This document shows, in pieces, positions 26,804 to 36,107 of a stretch of DNA of 64,000 nucleotides (the stretch's first letter is position 1; each line of letters starts with the position of its first letter). The position numbers and the translations under genes were made by a program. Source of the DNA: CAYVBJ01 sp964449075 (GTDB taxonomy: Bacteria; Bacteroidota; Rhodothermia; Balneolales; Balneolaceae); assembly GCA_964449075.1 (NCBI GenBank), contig CAYVBJ010000014.1, forward strand, positions 1-64,000, given 5' to 3'. Below the pieces are notes generated by a model that did not search any database, had not been told where the DNA came from, and was given only the letters and a program-made list of their open reading frames with translations.

Positions 26804-27814
26804 CTACATGCCGATTACATATTTGGGAAGATGCATGGAAACAAGCATATGCGGAACATCAACAACTTCTGCTATTTTCAAGTCACCCTCCAGAGACAGA
26901 AGCGCATACGCATCATAGCGATTCATCCCGTGAACTTCTTCAAGGTAGTTGATCATATACCGGGTTGCTTTTTTTGATGCTTCATCTATTGAGGTTCCAA
27001 AGGCAGTAACTGCATAATAATCATCCGATTCATATTCGGGCTCAGGTATTGATCTGCCATTTTTTAGGACTTCAACTTCATATACAATCCGCATTGGTGC
27101 CTCAATGGCCGTGCCGCAAACTTCACCCATACCCTGGGCAGCATGAGCATCTCCAATAGAAAAAAGTGCACCCTCTACAAAAACAGGAAAATAGATAGTG
27201 GTACCTTCAACCATATGCGGATCATCCATATTGCCGCCATTATACCGGGGTGGTATTGTTGAAAGAAGAGAATCAGTAGCAGGAGCAACACCCATTACAC
27301 CCGGGAAAGGATTAAGTGAAATTTGAATTCCTTCATCAAACTGCACAGTACTTGTTCCCTCCGTAAATTCATACGTTTTTAACCACGGCTCATCAAATTC
27401 ATCAGCAAGAAAACCAAACCCCGGAACAATTGCTGTCCAGCCCCAGTCTCCCAGTTCAATTTTGTGGAGTTTTACTTTCAGCACATCACCGGGTTCAGCG
27501 CCTTCAACATACACAGGGCCGGTCAGAGGATGAATGGGATCAAAGTCTATGTTTCCCAGGTCCTCAAGAGTCGATTCCGGATGTAACTGACCATCAGAAG
27601 CTTCTTCTGTGTAAACCTCGACTACAGCCCCGGATTCAACACGCAGCACAGGCTCAATGGTACTGCTCCACCTGTTATGTGTCTGATCGGCAGACAGGGA
27701 ATGATCAGGCTCCGGTGATAAATCATTCTGCGCGGAGTGAGTTTGATTTGTTTGCTGACAACCTGCAAAGATAAATACGGCAAGTACCGGAATGGCAATT
27801 AAAGAGTATCGCAT
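26804..27814 (-). CDS. Lipidated acetamidase/formamidase family protein
   Basis: A 336-residue protein of the FmdA/AmdA family. The usual cytoplasmic enzyme hydrolyses acetamide or formamide, but this copy has a signal peptide with a lipobox (IFAGC, Cys 19), so it is predicted to be anchored to a membrane from the periplasm. The catalytic core is present: PRYNGGNMD, then FSIGDAHAAQGMGEVCGTAIE. It is 60 bases upstream of the RND exporter and downstream of a barrel protein. True substrate unknown. Confidence 0.88.
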   Translation of the reverse strand: MRYSLIAIPVLAVFIFAGCQQTNQTHSAQNDLSPEPDHSLSADQTHNRWSSTIEPVLRVESGAVVEVYTEEASDGQLHPESTLEDLGNIDFDPIHPLTGPVYVEGAEPGDVLKVKLHKIELGDWGWTAIVPGFGFLADEFDEPWLKTYEFTEGTSTVQFDEGIQISLNPFPGVMGVAPATDSLLSTIPPRYNGGNMDDPHMVEGTTIYFPVFVEGALFSIGDAHAAQGMGEVCGTAIEAPMRIVYEVEVLKNGRSIPEPEYESDDYYAVTAFGTSIDEASKKATRYMINYLEEVHGMNRYDAYALLSLEGDLKIAEVVDVPHMLVSMHLPKYVIGM

Positions 27815-28009
27815 GACAAGATCCTTTTAGTTTGTGTTAAAAATGCAGAGATACAGAGATGCGGTAATTATTATTATAAGTATACCGTGTCAATTCAGGA
27901 GCAGACCGGATAAACTTTGCAATCTTTGAATTCATCATTCTGATAATATATTTTAAAAGAAAGTGTGGTCAAAAAATTATTTAAATGATTGGAAATAAAG
28001 TAAATCTCT

Positions 28010-29365
28010 TTACCAGAATGCGGTAATTCTTCCAAAAACAAAACTGTTTTCTCTGAATTGATTAAAAGTAAAGTGCCCAAATACGGGAGGGGGTGAGGGG
28101 CCTCCAAAAAGATTTGTCCCCAAAGAGAGTTCAACGCCATCTGCAGCTTCATATATTCCCTGGACTTGAACCCAGAAATCATCTGCAAACACGTTATACC
28201 TGCCCACAGAGAGAAGGTTCAATCGATTTCTGAAAACATTTTTCTGAATTAACCCGGTTGCATAGGGAAAAATTTGTCGCTGTAAAATTTGATCTTCATG
28301 GTTAAAAATTGTTTCAATATAACCCTGTCCGCTAATAGTGAACCCCTTAAATTCTGTTTGAACACCAAGCATGGTGTGCAGCCAGGGTTTTTCCAAAAGA
28401 AAACCGTCGTCGCGTGTTTGCAGCTCCTGCAAAGCCTGCAAAAGTTCAACTGGATTCGCAAGAGGATTTTCTACCAGGTTATTGGAGATCGGCAGGTCAT
28501 TGAAAAGGCGTTCGTGAACATACAGTGCTTCTGATTTAATAATCCAGGAAGATCCGGCGCGCCACTCAAATGAGTACCCGGCCATGGGTGAGGGGGTGTA
28601 GGTTTCCCTGAGATCTAAACTGAGTCCCTGCTGAAAATCAGTTGTATTGAGCGAAAGGCCATATGCCGGCGATGGATGTGTCCAGTAATAAGCGATAAGA
28701 TCAAGGTCAAAATTTATATTGGAGCGCAGACCGAACCGCAGTGCAGCCTGCACATCTTCGATCGTATTATTTTCAACACCTGTAATAAAATTTATTGGTA
28801 TAATTTGTGGCAGTGATGGTACGGGGAACCATTTGGAGTCGGGATCCGGAAATAAATCCGGCTGAAAAGCGGGAGAGACGATTAACTGCAAAAAGTTACT
28901 CCCAAAATAGCGTGTGAAGTTAACGGAGGCCACGCCAAGCCGGATATCAGAAAGTTCTACTGTCAGGAACTCCCGCAGGTCAACCGGAGATAGAATATCT
29001 GTAACAAAACCGCCGTCTGATTTACCCCATGTAATATTTTGCAAACCGATTTTCAGATCAGATTTATCAAAAAACCATTCAAGATATGCCTGTCTCAGCC
29101 TTACCTCGACATCACTGTCACCGTCATCATATCTGTGAATCAAATCCGTTTCCAGGTAGAGTGACCCGACAGAAACTGGTCTGTTCAGTTCAAATCTCAG
29201 ACGGTTTCTTCCGGCAAGTAATTCATTTTCAGAGGTTGTCTGGAAAGCATTGTAATTTTTTATGAATCCATTCAGATTGATCTTCTCCTGTGCATAGAGA
29301 GGGAAAAGGAGGCACGGTAGAAACAAAATAATTATCAATTGAATGGAAATCTGCCGGTAATTCAT
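28010..29365 (-). CDS. Outer-membrane beta-barrel protein, DUF1302-like
   Basis: A 451-residue exported protein with a signal peptide (residues 1-23, ending LYAQ). I place the start at the ATG at 29365, directly before the signal peptide; an upstream in-frame ATG at 29455 would add 30 residues before it. The mature part is a chain of amphipathic strands (RNRLRFELNRPV, SLYLETDLIHRYDD, VRLRQAYLEWFF, LKIGLQNITWGKSDGG) and ends SFVFGRITAFW with the C-terminal aromatic of barrels. Early strands resemble DUF1302 proteins, which often pair with RND/MMPL exporters. Probable outer-membrane partner of the exporter downstream. Confidence 0.72.
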   Translation of the reverse strand: MNYRQISIQLIIILFLPCLLFPLYAQEKINLNGFIKNYNAFQTTSENELLAGRNRLRFELNRPVSVGSLYLETDLIHRYDDGDSDVEVRLRQAYLEWFFDKSDLKIGLQNITWGKSDGGFVTDILSPVDLREFLTVELSDIRLGVASVNFTRYFGSNFLQLIVSPAFQPDLFPDPDSKWFPVPSLPQIIPINFITGVENNTIEDVQAALRFGLRSNINFDLDLIAYYWTHPSPAYGLSLNTTDFQQGLSLDLRETYTPSPMAGYSFEWRAGSSWIIKSEALYVHERLFNDLPISNNLVENPLANPVELLQALQELQTRDDGFLLEKPWLHTMLGVQTEFKGFTISGQGYIETIFNHEDQILQRQIFPYATGLIQKNVFRNRLNLLSVGRYNVFADDFWVQVQGIYEAADGVELSLGTNLFGGPSPPPVFGHFTFNQFRENSFVFGRITAFW

Positions 29366-29611
29366 GAATAAGCATTTAAATATCAGAATCGTTATGTAAA
29401 GATAATTTTCTTTTTGCTCAGTAGATGCGCTAAACAATTTTATTTCTTTGTTCATTCTGTAATTTGTTCATCAATCAAAATATATTTAAAGATTTCATTG
29501 AAGCTTAATCAAAATATGCTTAAATTTAATGCATTGTGGATTAGTTATATACAGAATCTGCAATCACTCAATTCCAAATCATAATCAGATCATTTCGAAG
29601 CTTATCAAACT

Positions 29612-30085
29612 ATGGCGCACGAAAGAATAGAAATTAATTTACCCTTATCTAAAGTTTACGAATTACTGTGTAATCCGGTACATTTCCCCAAATTTCTTGA
29701 TCGTATAGATCATGTTGAGAAGATAAATTCTCAGACATTTGAATATACGACCAATATTGGCGGTGAAGAATATCAATGGACTACTAATATCATTGATAAT
29801 CTTCGCAATACACGATTTGCCTGGATTACAATAAACGGTAATTTGAACCAAACCGGTACAATTCGATTTACACCGCTTAACAACGGAACCAGAACCCGTG
29901 TTGATTTTTCTTTGGATTACAGAACATTTTACGGCGATCCCGAAGAAGAACTTGCAAACTTTATTGAAGGGTTAAAAGACCAGCTTGCAAAGGATTTGGA
30001 AAAACTTAAGCAGCTTGCTGAATCTGATACATTCAAGGACGAAAGTTCTGAAGTTTCTGAAAAAGAGAATGAAGTAACGGTTTGA
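29612..30085 (+). CDS. SRPBCC/START-like ligand-binding protein
   Basis: A 157-residue cytoplasmic protein with the polyketide-cyclase/START fold: HERIEINLPLSKVYELLCNPVHFPKF opens the domain, followed by paired strands (YQWTTNI, RFAWITING), RTRVDFSLDYRT and a long C-terminal helix (EGLKDQLAKDLEKLKQLAE). Such proteins bind hydrophobic ligands; no ligand can be inferred. It is a single-gene unit followed by a good terminator. Confidence 0.8.
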   Translation: MAHERIEINLPLSKVYELLCNPVHFPKFLDRIDHVEKINSQTFEYTTNIGGEEYQWTTNIIDNLRNTRFAWITINGNLNQTGTIRFTPLNNGTRTRVDFSLDYRTFYGDPEEELANFIEGLKDQLAKDLEKLKQLAESDTFKDESSEVSEKENEVTV

Positions 30086-30113
30086 TCCGATCCTGTTTTT
30101 TTAATTTCTTCTG

Positions 30114-30143
30114 ATGCGCATCATAACGATGCGCATTTTTTTT
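30114..30143 (+). terminator. Rho-independent terminator after SRPBCC gene
   Basis: Nine-base perfect stem ATGCGCATC (30114-30122) and GATGCGCAT (30128-30136) around an ATAAC loop, followed by seven T residues. It separates the SRPBCC gene from the aroE operon. Confidence 0.9.
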
Positions 30144-30220
30144 ATTCAGACCTGAATGGCTACCTCAAACTCAGCCGGATATCGACGGCTAACTGCTCAA
30201 ATGTGAACCTGAAGTAAATT

Positions 30221-30228
30221 TACTTTTG
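30221..30228 (+). promoter_or_regulatory. Putative -7 box TACTTTTG for aroE operon
   Basis: Exact TAnnTTTG match, 69 bases before the aroE ATG, just downstream of the preceding terminator. The longer leader differs from the 33-37-base spacing seen elsewhere. Confidence 0.4.
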
Positions 30229-30297
30229 TTATTAGTAGATATCCGAATCTGAGCTTTTGAGAACAGCTTTTTTCAGAGTCCGGTAGTCCACATTGAA

Positions 30298-31170
30298 ATG
30301 GCAGTATTATTTAATACATTTAAAAATCTTCCCGCCTCAAACCGGAATCATTACATGGTCATCGGGTCCCCGATTTCTCATAGCCTCTCACCTTTAATGC
30401 ACAATTCTGCTCTTAAATACTACGGCTATAAAGCTGCCTACTTTGCGATTGATCTCAGAGAGAATGAATTGAGTGAATTCGCCTCCTGGATGAACAGAGA
30501 CTCATTTCGCGGATGTAATATTACAATTCCTTATAAGAGAATAATGATGGAAATGGTTGATCAGATTGATCCATCGGCAAAAGAGATTGGTGCTATTAAT
30601 ACGGTAGTCAAAAAAAACAGCAAACTGGTCGGATTTAACACAGATTCTATCGGTTTCAAAAAACCTTTGCAAAATTTTACTGACAACATTGACGGAGGCA
30701 CGGCCCTGATTTTCGGCACAGGCGGCGCATCAAATGCTGTGGTTCAGGCGCTCAGACAAATGAACTGCGAAGAAATAATTTTGATCAGCAGGCGTCCTGC
30801 TGCGAAACCTGCAGCAGAAATATTTGAAGGTTGCAAGGTGGCCGGCTATGATCAGTGGACTGCGTATGCGGAAGAAGCGTCACTGATTGTGAATGCAACA
30901 CCACTTGGAATGCATCCGGACATTGATTCATCACCGGTTCGGGAGGGAGAAGAGTTGCACATGAGCAGTTCTTTATGCTATGACCTGGTTTATAAACCAG
31001 AGATGACAAAATTTTTACGACAGGCAGAATCTGTTGGCACGGAAACGATTGGTGGTTTAGAAATGCTTATCCATCAGGGCAGCGAGTCATTCAGGTTATG
31101 GACCGGTCAGCCTTTTCCGATACCATTTATAAAAAGGCAGATACAAATTGAAACAACGAAAAAAGCATGA
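30298..31170 (+). CDS. aroE: Shikimate dehydrogenase (NADP+)
   Basis: Reduces 3-dehydroshikimate to shikimate in aromatic amino-acid synthesis. The 290-residue protein has the shikimate-binding SPISHSLSPLMHN, the catalytic-Lys segment NITIPYKR, GAINTV, FNTDSIGF, and the Rossmann motif GTGGASNAV. The C-terminal GGLEMLIHQG is also typical. Its stop overlaps the start of the next gene (ATGA). Confidence 0.96.
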   Translation: MAVLFNTFKNLPASNRNHYMVIGSPISHSLSPLMHNSALKYYGYKAAYFAIDLRENELSEFASWMNRDSFRGCNITIPYKRIMMEMVDQIDPSAKEIGAINTVVKKNSKLVGFNTDSIGFKKPLQNFTDNIDGGTALIFGTGGASNAVVQALRQMNCEEIILISRRPAAKPAAEIFEGCKVAGYDQWTAYAEEASLIVNATPLGMHPDIDSSPVREGEELHMSSSLCYDLVYKPEMTKFLRQAESVGTETIGGLEMLIHQGSESFRLWTGQPFPIPFIKRQIQIETTKKA

Positions 31171-31910
31171 GATTTCTGGAGCCAACCATTTTTAAACCTT
31201 ACAAATCGGTTTCAGCTGTTTTTACAGAGAAGAATGCAAATGCTATTCGTTCTGATGATAACATTCCGGGATTGAATTTTGGTTTAAATACGAATATCAG
31301 CAAAGATGAGATTAAAAAAAATATCGGGATCTTGTTTCAGGAGATTGACTGGAAAGGCACGCAGATAGCTTTAGCTGAGCAGGTTCATGATACAAATGTT
31401 GAATTTGTGAGTTCACCGGGATTCCTGGCAGAGACAGACGCTCTGATAACCAATAAAAAAAATCTGGCTCTAGGGATACAGGTGGCAGATTGTGCAGCCG
31501 TCTTGTTATCAGATCCTGAAAGTGGTGTTATTGGTGCCGCTCATGCCGGATGGCGCGGGGGAGCTGCGGGGATTGTGAAAAAAACAGTCAACTTAATGAT
31601 ATCTGCAGGAGCACGGCCTGACAGGATGATTGCGTACATTTCTCCGTGTATTTCGCAGGAAAAATTTGAGACAGGCCCTGAAGTGGCAGTGCAGTTCCCC
31701 GATGAATTCGTGGATTATAAAAGTTATAAAAAGCCCCACATCAATTTAAAAGAGTTTTTGAAATTTCAGCTTCTGCAGACAGGATTGCCGCCAACCCAAA
31801 TTGAAGTGAGCAGTTACTGCACCATCAGGGATGCAGATAAATTTTATTCATATCGCAGAGAACGAAATAAGTCCGGCAGAATGTTGGCAATCATTAAATT
31901 AGAAAAGTAA
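31167..31910 (+). CDS. pgeF: Multicopper-like purine nucleoside phosphorylase, YfiH/PgeF family
   Basis: A 247-residue protein of the former 'laccase-domain' family. The metal-binding His-Cys-His set is visible in EQVHDTNV, QVADCAAVLLSD and GAAHAGWRGG. Members have been shown to cleave purine nucleosides, and PgeF also corrects L-Ser incorporation in peptidoglycan in E. coli. Which role applies here is unknown. It overlaps aroE by four bases and is followed after 11 bases by a deacetylase gene. Confidence 0.9.
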   Translation: MRFLEPTIFKPYKSVSAVFTEKNANAIRSDDNIPGLNFGLNTNISKDEIKKNIGILFQEIDWKGTQIALAEQVHDTNVEFVSSPGFLAETDALITNKKNLALGIQVADCAAVLLSDPESGVIGAAHAGWRGGAAGIVKKTVNLMISAGARPDRMIAYISPCISQEKFETGPEVAVQFPDEFVDYKSYKKPHINLKEFLKFQLLQTGLPPTQIEVSSYCTIRDADKFYSYRRERNKSGRMLAIIKLEK

Positions 31911-31921
31911 CCAGACCGTTT

Positions 31922-32818
31922 GTGCGAGTAAGTTATTCTCCCGGATACAACGCCCGTTTACCGGAGGGACACATCTTCCCGATGGCAAAATTTAATGGAT
32001 TGTATCATTATTTAATCAATAACGATGTTTTAAAGGAAAAAGACGTTATCGAACCCGGGCTTGTCGATTTTGGAAATTTATGTTCCGTGCATACCCCCGA
32101 ATATGCTAATGCCGTTTGGAACGGAACACTGGAGAGAAAAGAGATTCGCAGAATGGGTCTACCCTGGAGCAAATCACTGGCAATTCGTTCACGTCTTGCT
32201 GTTCAGGGAACCATTAATGCGGGTCTTATGGCTCTCCAGGATGGTATCTCGGGTAACCTTGCAGGCGGAACACACCATGCAATGCCGGGGCACGGTGAGG
32301 GATTTTGTGTCTATAATGATGTAGCTGTAGCCGTAAAAGTTCTTCGGATGTCTAAATGGATCAACAAGGTTTTGATTGTTGACTGTGATGTGCACCAGGG
32401 AAATGGGAATGCACATTTTTTTGATAAAAACGAAGATGTTTTCACATTCTCCATGCACGGTAAAAAAAACTATCCCTTTATAAAACCGTCATCAACGCTC
32501 GATATTGGCCTTGATGATGGCACAGGTGATAAAGAATACCTGCAAATTTTGATTGACGCACTGGACAAAATCCTATCTGAGTTTTCTCCCGATATCGTCT
32601 TTTATCTTGGCGGTATAGATCCGCTGGAGTCTGATCACTTTGGCCGGATATCAATGTCCCCGAAAGGTCTTGCAATAAGAGAGAGTATCGTTATCGACAC
32701 ATTTACTCAAAAATCGATACCACTGGTTTTACTTTTATCGGGCGGTTATGCCCCGACTCTTCAAGAAACAGTTGAAGCACATGCCGTTATGTATAAAGTT
32801 GCAATGAATAAAATTTGA
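31922..32818 (+). CDS. Histone-deacetylase/AcuC-family deacetylase
   Basis: A 298-residue zinc amidohydrolase of the class II-like HDAC superfamily. Tandem active-site His H118-H119 (GTHHAMPG), zinc ligands D156 and H158 (DCDVHQGNGN) and D233 (GGIDPLESD) and the transition-state Tyr in LSGGYAPT are all present, so it should be active. Bacterial members deacetylate acetyl-lysines or acetylpolyamines. GTG start. Probably translated from the aroE-pgeF transcript. Confidence 0.9.
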   Translation: MRVSYSPGYNARLPEGHIFPMAKFNGLYHYLINNDVLKEKDVIEPGLVDFGNLCSVHTPEYANAVWNGTLERKEIRRMGLPWSKSLAIRSRLAVQGTINAGLMALQDGISGNLAGGTHHAMPGHGEGFCVYNDVAVAVKVLRMSKWINKVLIVDCDVHQGNGNAHFFDKNEDVFTFSMHGKKNYPFIKPSSTLDIGLDDGTGDKEYLQILIDALDKILSEFSPDIVFYLGGIDPLESDHFGRISMSPKGLAIRESIVIDTFTQKSIPLVLLLSGGYAPTLQETVEAHAVMYKVAMNKI

Positions 32819-32953
32819 TCTTCAATTAAACCGGGATTTCTCTATTTTTAATTAAGAGGATTCTGAATTGTCAGATCGCGGGGGAATAAAGATTTCTCCG
32901 GATCACGTTACAGAATAGTTTAACAAGTTTAATTTCATTTAAAGACCGTAATA

Positions 32954-34102
32954 TTGTCTCAGAAAAATCTTGCAATACTTGGATCAACCGGTTCTATCGG
33001 ATCACAGGCACTTGAGATTGTTGATCGGCACCCGGATGCATTTAAAGTTACCACACTTACAGCGAACAGAAATTGGAAATTATTGGCAAATCAGGCAAAT
33101 AAATACCGGCCTGACAATTTACTGCTTTGTGACGGAAAATCCGGGAAAGATTTTGAATCGCTGTTAAATTATAAACCCCGTGAGATCATATACAACCGGC
33201 ATATGCTCAATGAAAACGGTATTTTTGAGCAGGCTGATATAGTACTCAACAGCCTGGTTGGTTTTGCAGGTTTTTTTCCGACGTATAATGCACTGAAAAC
33301 GGGGAAAAAAGTGGCGCTTGCAAATAAGGAATCACTGGTTGTAGGCGGTGAGCTGATAAAAGAAATCGGGAGCCTGAAGAGCGGAAACCTGATACCGGTC
33401 GACTCGGAACACTCAGCAATGCTTCAGTGTATTGTGGGTGAACCTGGTAATTCCATAAAAAAAATTGTTATTACCGCGAGCGGAGGTCCCTTCAGAAACT
33501 GGACGTTTGAGGAAATGAAGGAAATTGAGGTCGAAGATGCCCTGAAGCATCCTAATTGGGATATGGGAGCTAAAATAACAATCGATTCATCCACAATGAT
33601 GAATAAGGGACTTGAGATAATTGAAGCACACTGGCTATTCGATGTACCATTTGAAAATATTGAACCGGTGATTCATCCGCAAAGTATTATTCACTCCATT
33701 ATTGAGTTCATTGACGGGTCGTCAAAAGCACAAATGGGAAACCCGGATATGAAAGTTCCGATTTTGTATGCGCTGACATATCCTGACCGCTTCGAATTCG
33801 AAACACCGCTCATCGATTACGGAAAATCTTTTGATCTTACTTTTGAACCCGTTGATTTTAATCGGTTTCCAAGCCTTAAACTGGCAATCGAAGCAGGCAA
33901 AAGCGGGGGATTTGCCCCGGTAGTACTTAACGCTGCGAATGAAGTTGCGGTGGCTCGGTTTTTAAAGAAGGAAATTGGTTATATTGATATGTTTTCGATC
34001 ATTCGGAAATCTCTTGAAAAGATTGACCCGGATACTGAGTTGTCTGCTGATGCGTTAACTGACGTGGATGCGGAAACAAGAAATTATGCGTTTAGAATTT
34101 AA
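32954..34102 (+). CDS. dxr: 1-deoxy-D-xylulose 5-phosphate reductoisomerase
   Basis: Second step of the MEP isoprenoid pathway, NADPH-dependent. The 382-residue protein begins AILGSTGSIGSQALEIV (NADPH-binding) and has LANKESLVVGGELI, the metal/substrate segment PVDSEHSAMLQC, TASGGPFR and HPNWDMGAKITIDSSTMMNKGLE. The start is a TTG at 32954, the only start that gives the full N-terminal strand. It leads a four-gene unit with rseP, psd and pssA. Confidence 0.97.
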   Translation: MSQKNLAILGSTGSIGSQALEIVDRHPDAFKVTTLTANRNWKLLANQANKYRPDNLLLCDGKSGKDFESLLNYKPREIIYNRHMLNENGIFEQADIVLNSLVGFAGFFPTYNALKTGKKVALANKESLVVGGELIKEIGSLKSGNLIPVDSEHSAMLQCIVGEPGNSIKKIVITASGGPFRNWTFEEMKEIEVEDALKHPNWDMGAKITIDSSTMMNKGLEIIEAHWLFDVPFENIEPVIHPQSIIHSIIEFIDGSSKAQMGNPDMKVPILYALTYPDRFEFETPLIDYGKSFDLTFEPVDFNRFPSLKLAIEAGKSGGFAPVVLNAANEVAVARFLKKEIGYIDMFSIIRKSLEKIDPDTELSADALTDVDAETRNYAFRI

Positions 34103-34110
34103 TATTTAAA

Positions 34111-35454
34111 ATGGACTGGATCTCAGGTTTTTTATTGACAATAGCAGTATTTGTTGCTGCTCTCTTTATTTTGGTGTTTTTTCACGAATTGGGTCATTTT
34201 CTGGCTGCTAAATTTTTTAAGATGCGGGTAGACCGGTTTTCAATCGGATTCCCGCCGAAAATCACAGGTTTTCAAAAAGGGGAGACCGAATACGTGATTG
34301 GAGCAACGCCCCTTGGTGGTTATGTAAAAATAGCCGGAATGATTGATGAAACCATGGATGATGAATTTCTTGAGGAAGAGCCGAAGCCATGGGAATTCCG
34401 GAGCAAGCCTGTCTGGCAGCGTATAATCGTGATTACCGCCGGGGTAATATTCAATGTTATACTTGCAGCCTTTATCTACACCGGCATGGCCATGCAGTAT
34501 GGCGAAGAGGTGATTTCTGTTGAATCAATAGAAGGAATTTATGTGCCGGATGAATCTCTTGCTTCTGAGATAGGCTTTCAAACCGGGGATCGTCTTATTG
34601 GTATAAATAACAGGGAGGTTGAATATTTCGATGACATTATGAGCATGTCGGCCATTACTGAAAGGAATGTCAGTTTCATGGTACAGAGAGATGGCAACAC
34701 CCTGCAGCTGCAGGCACCGCCTGATTTTCTCGACAGGCTAAGTGAATCCGGCTTTATCAGTATCATTCATGCAATGCCGGCCAAGATCGGCCAGATACAA
34801 CCGGGTTCACCTGCTGATGAGGCCGGCTTACAAAGCGGTGATGAAGTAGTATCTGTAAACGGAGAACCGGTAAATTACTGGCTTGAGCTTGTGGAAAAAA
34901 TTCAAGAAGCAGAAGGTGAAATGACTCTCAAAATTCGAAGAGAGGGTCAAATTGCAGAAGAATCAGTTACGCCTGATCCTGAATCCAATACGATTGGAAT
35001 ACAGCTCACCAATCCATTTGAGTATTATCAATCCGAGCGTATTACACACGGCCTGGTATCTGCAACAGGTGTCGGTATTAACCGCACCAGCGATACTTTC
35101 ACAGGGATTATACAGGGGCTTGTAAAGATGTTCACAGGCGATATTTCAGTACGTGAAAATCTGGGCGGACCTGTGGCCATTGCTAATGTAACGAAACAGG
35201 CAACCGATAGTGGCGGAATGCGTGGCTTCTGGGAGATCACAGCTTTTTTAAGTGTCACACTGGCCATTATGAATATGCTGCCAATTCCGGCTCTCGATGG
35301 CGGACATTTTATGTTCCTGGTTTATGAAGGCATTACAAGGAGGGAACCCTCCGCAAAAGTACGAATGGCTCTGCAGCAAATTGGTTTTATCCTGATTATA
35401 GGAATTTTCATTTTTGTGACATTTAACGATATACTTCGAACCTTCGGGGGTTGA
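34111..35454 (+). CDS. rseP: RseP-type intramembrane site-2 zinc protease
   Basis: A 447-residue inner-membrane metalloprotease. Zinc motif HELGH at residues 25-29 in the first helix, two PDZ-like domains (about 120-290, the second with PGSPADEAGLQSGDEVVSVNG) and the LDG motif in LPIPALDGGHFMF near the C-terminal helices. RseP cleaves anti-sigma factors and signal-peptide remnants. An anti-sigma-like membrane protein is encoded about 25 kb away (60287-61198). It is 8 bases after dxr, a frequent pairing. Confidence 0.95.
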   Translation: MDWISGFLLTIAVFVAALFILVFFHELGHFLAAKFFKMRVDRFSIGFPPKITGFQKGETEYVIGATPLGGYVKIAGMIDETMDDEFLEEEPKPWEFRSKPVWQRIIVITAGVIFNVILAAFIYTGMAMQYGEEVISVESIEGIYVPDESLASEIGFQTGDRLIGINNREVEYFDDIMSMSAITERNVSFMVQRDGNTLQLQAPPDFLDRLSESGFISIIHAMPAKIGQIQPGSPADEAGLQSGDEVVSVNGEPVNYWLELVEKIQEAEGEMTLKIRREGQIAEESVTPDPESNTIGIQLTNPFEYYQSERITHGLVSATGVGINRTSDTFTGIIQGLVKMFTGDISVRENLGGPVAIANVTKQATDSGGMRGFWEITAFLSVTLAIMNMLPIPALDGGHFMFLVYEGITRREPSAKVRMALQQIGFILIIGIFIFVTFNDILRTFGG

Positions 35455-35457
35455 TGA

Positions 35458-36105
35458 ATGTTTGCACCTGAGGGCTATTCTACTATTGCTGTCATTTTTA
35501 TCTTTTCAGCGATTGTTGCATGGCTGATTTCGCATCTAAACAACTGGATATCTGTACCGGTATATATACTTCTTGCGATTATCTGCGGCCTGATCCTCTT
35601 TTTCTTCCGGGATCCCGATCGCACTGTGCCAGGGGATGAAAATTTGATTTTAGCACCTGCGGATGGCAAGATTGTTCAGATTCGTGAAGAAGAAAATGTT
35701 TCCTATCTGAATTCAGATGCTGTGAGAGTGAGTATTTTTCTCTCACCGCTTGATGTTCATGTAAACAGAGTGCCTGTATCCGGTAAATTGGAATATGTTG
35801 AGTACTTTCCCGGAAAATATTTAATGGCATGGGAAGATCACGCTTCCTCTGAAAATGAACGTGCACACTTTGGTGTTCTGCATCCTTCAGGGACAAAGTT
35901 TTTATTTAAACAGATAACAGGATTCCTGGCACGCAGAATCGTCTATCATATTGAGAAAGGTGATACTGTAGAAGCAGGAGAAAGATTCGGAATTATGAAA
36001 TTCGGATCCAGAATGGATATTCTTATGCCGAAGAGCATAAATCTTGAAGTAAAAGAAGGTGACCGCACTATAGCCGGCGAATCTGTAATAGCGATAATAA
36101 AATAG
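35458..36105 (+). CDS. psd: Phosphatidylserine decarboxylase family protein
   Basis: A 215-residue short-type decarboxylase that makes phosphatidylethanolamine from phosphatidylserine. Two N-terminal hydrophobic helices (8-26 and 32-50) anchor it. Active-site features are APADGKIV, LSPLDVHVNRVP and the self-cleavage site G183-S184 (FGSRMD), where Ser becomes the pyruvoyl group. It sits 3 bases after rseP and 2 before pssA, which makes its substrate. Confidence 0.94.
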   Translation: MFAPEGYSTIAVIFIFSAIVAWLISHLNNWISVPVYILLAIICGLILFFFRDPDRTVPGDENLILAPADGKIVQIREEENVSYLNSDAVRVSIFLSPLDVHVNRVPVSGKLEYVEYFPGKYLMAWEDHASSENERAHFGVLHPSGTKFLFKQITGFLARRIVYHIEKGDTVEAGERFGIMKFGSRMDILMPKSINLEVKEGDRTIAGESVIAIIK

Positions 36106-36107
36106 CT

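Noticed and set aside
27895..28188. Minus-strand 97-codon ORF after the barrel gene
   Set aside because: It lies mostly out of frame inside the barrel gene, and its tail covers AT-rich non-coding DNA.
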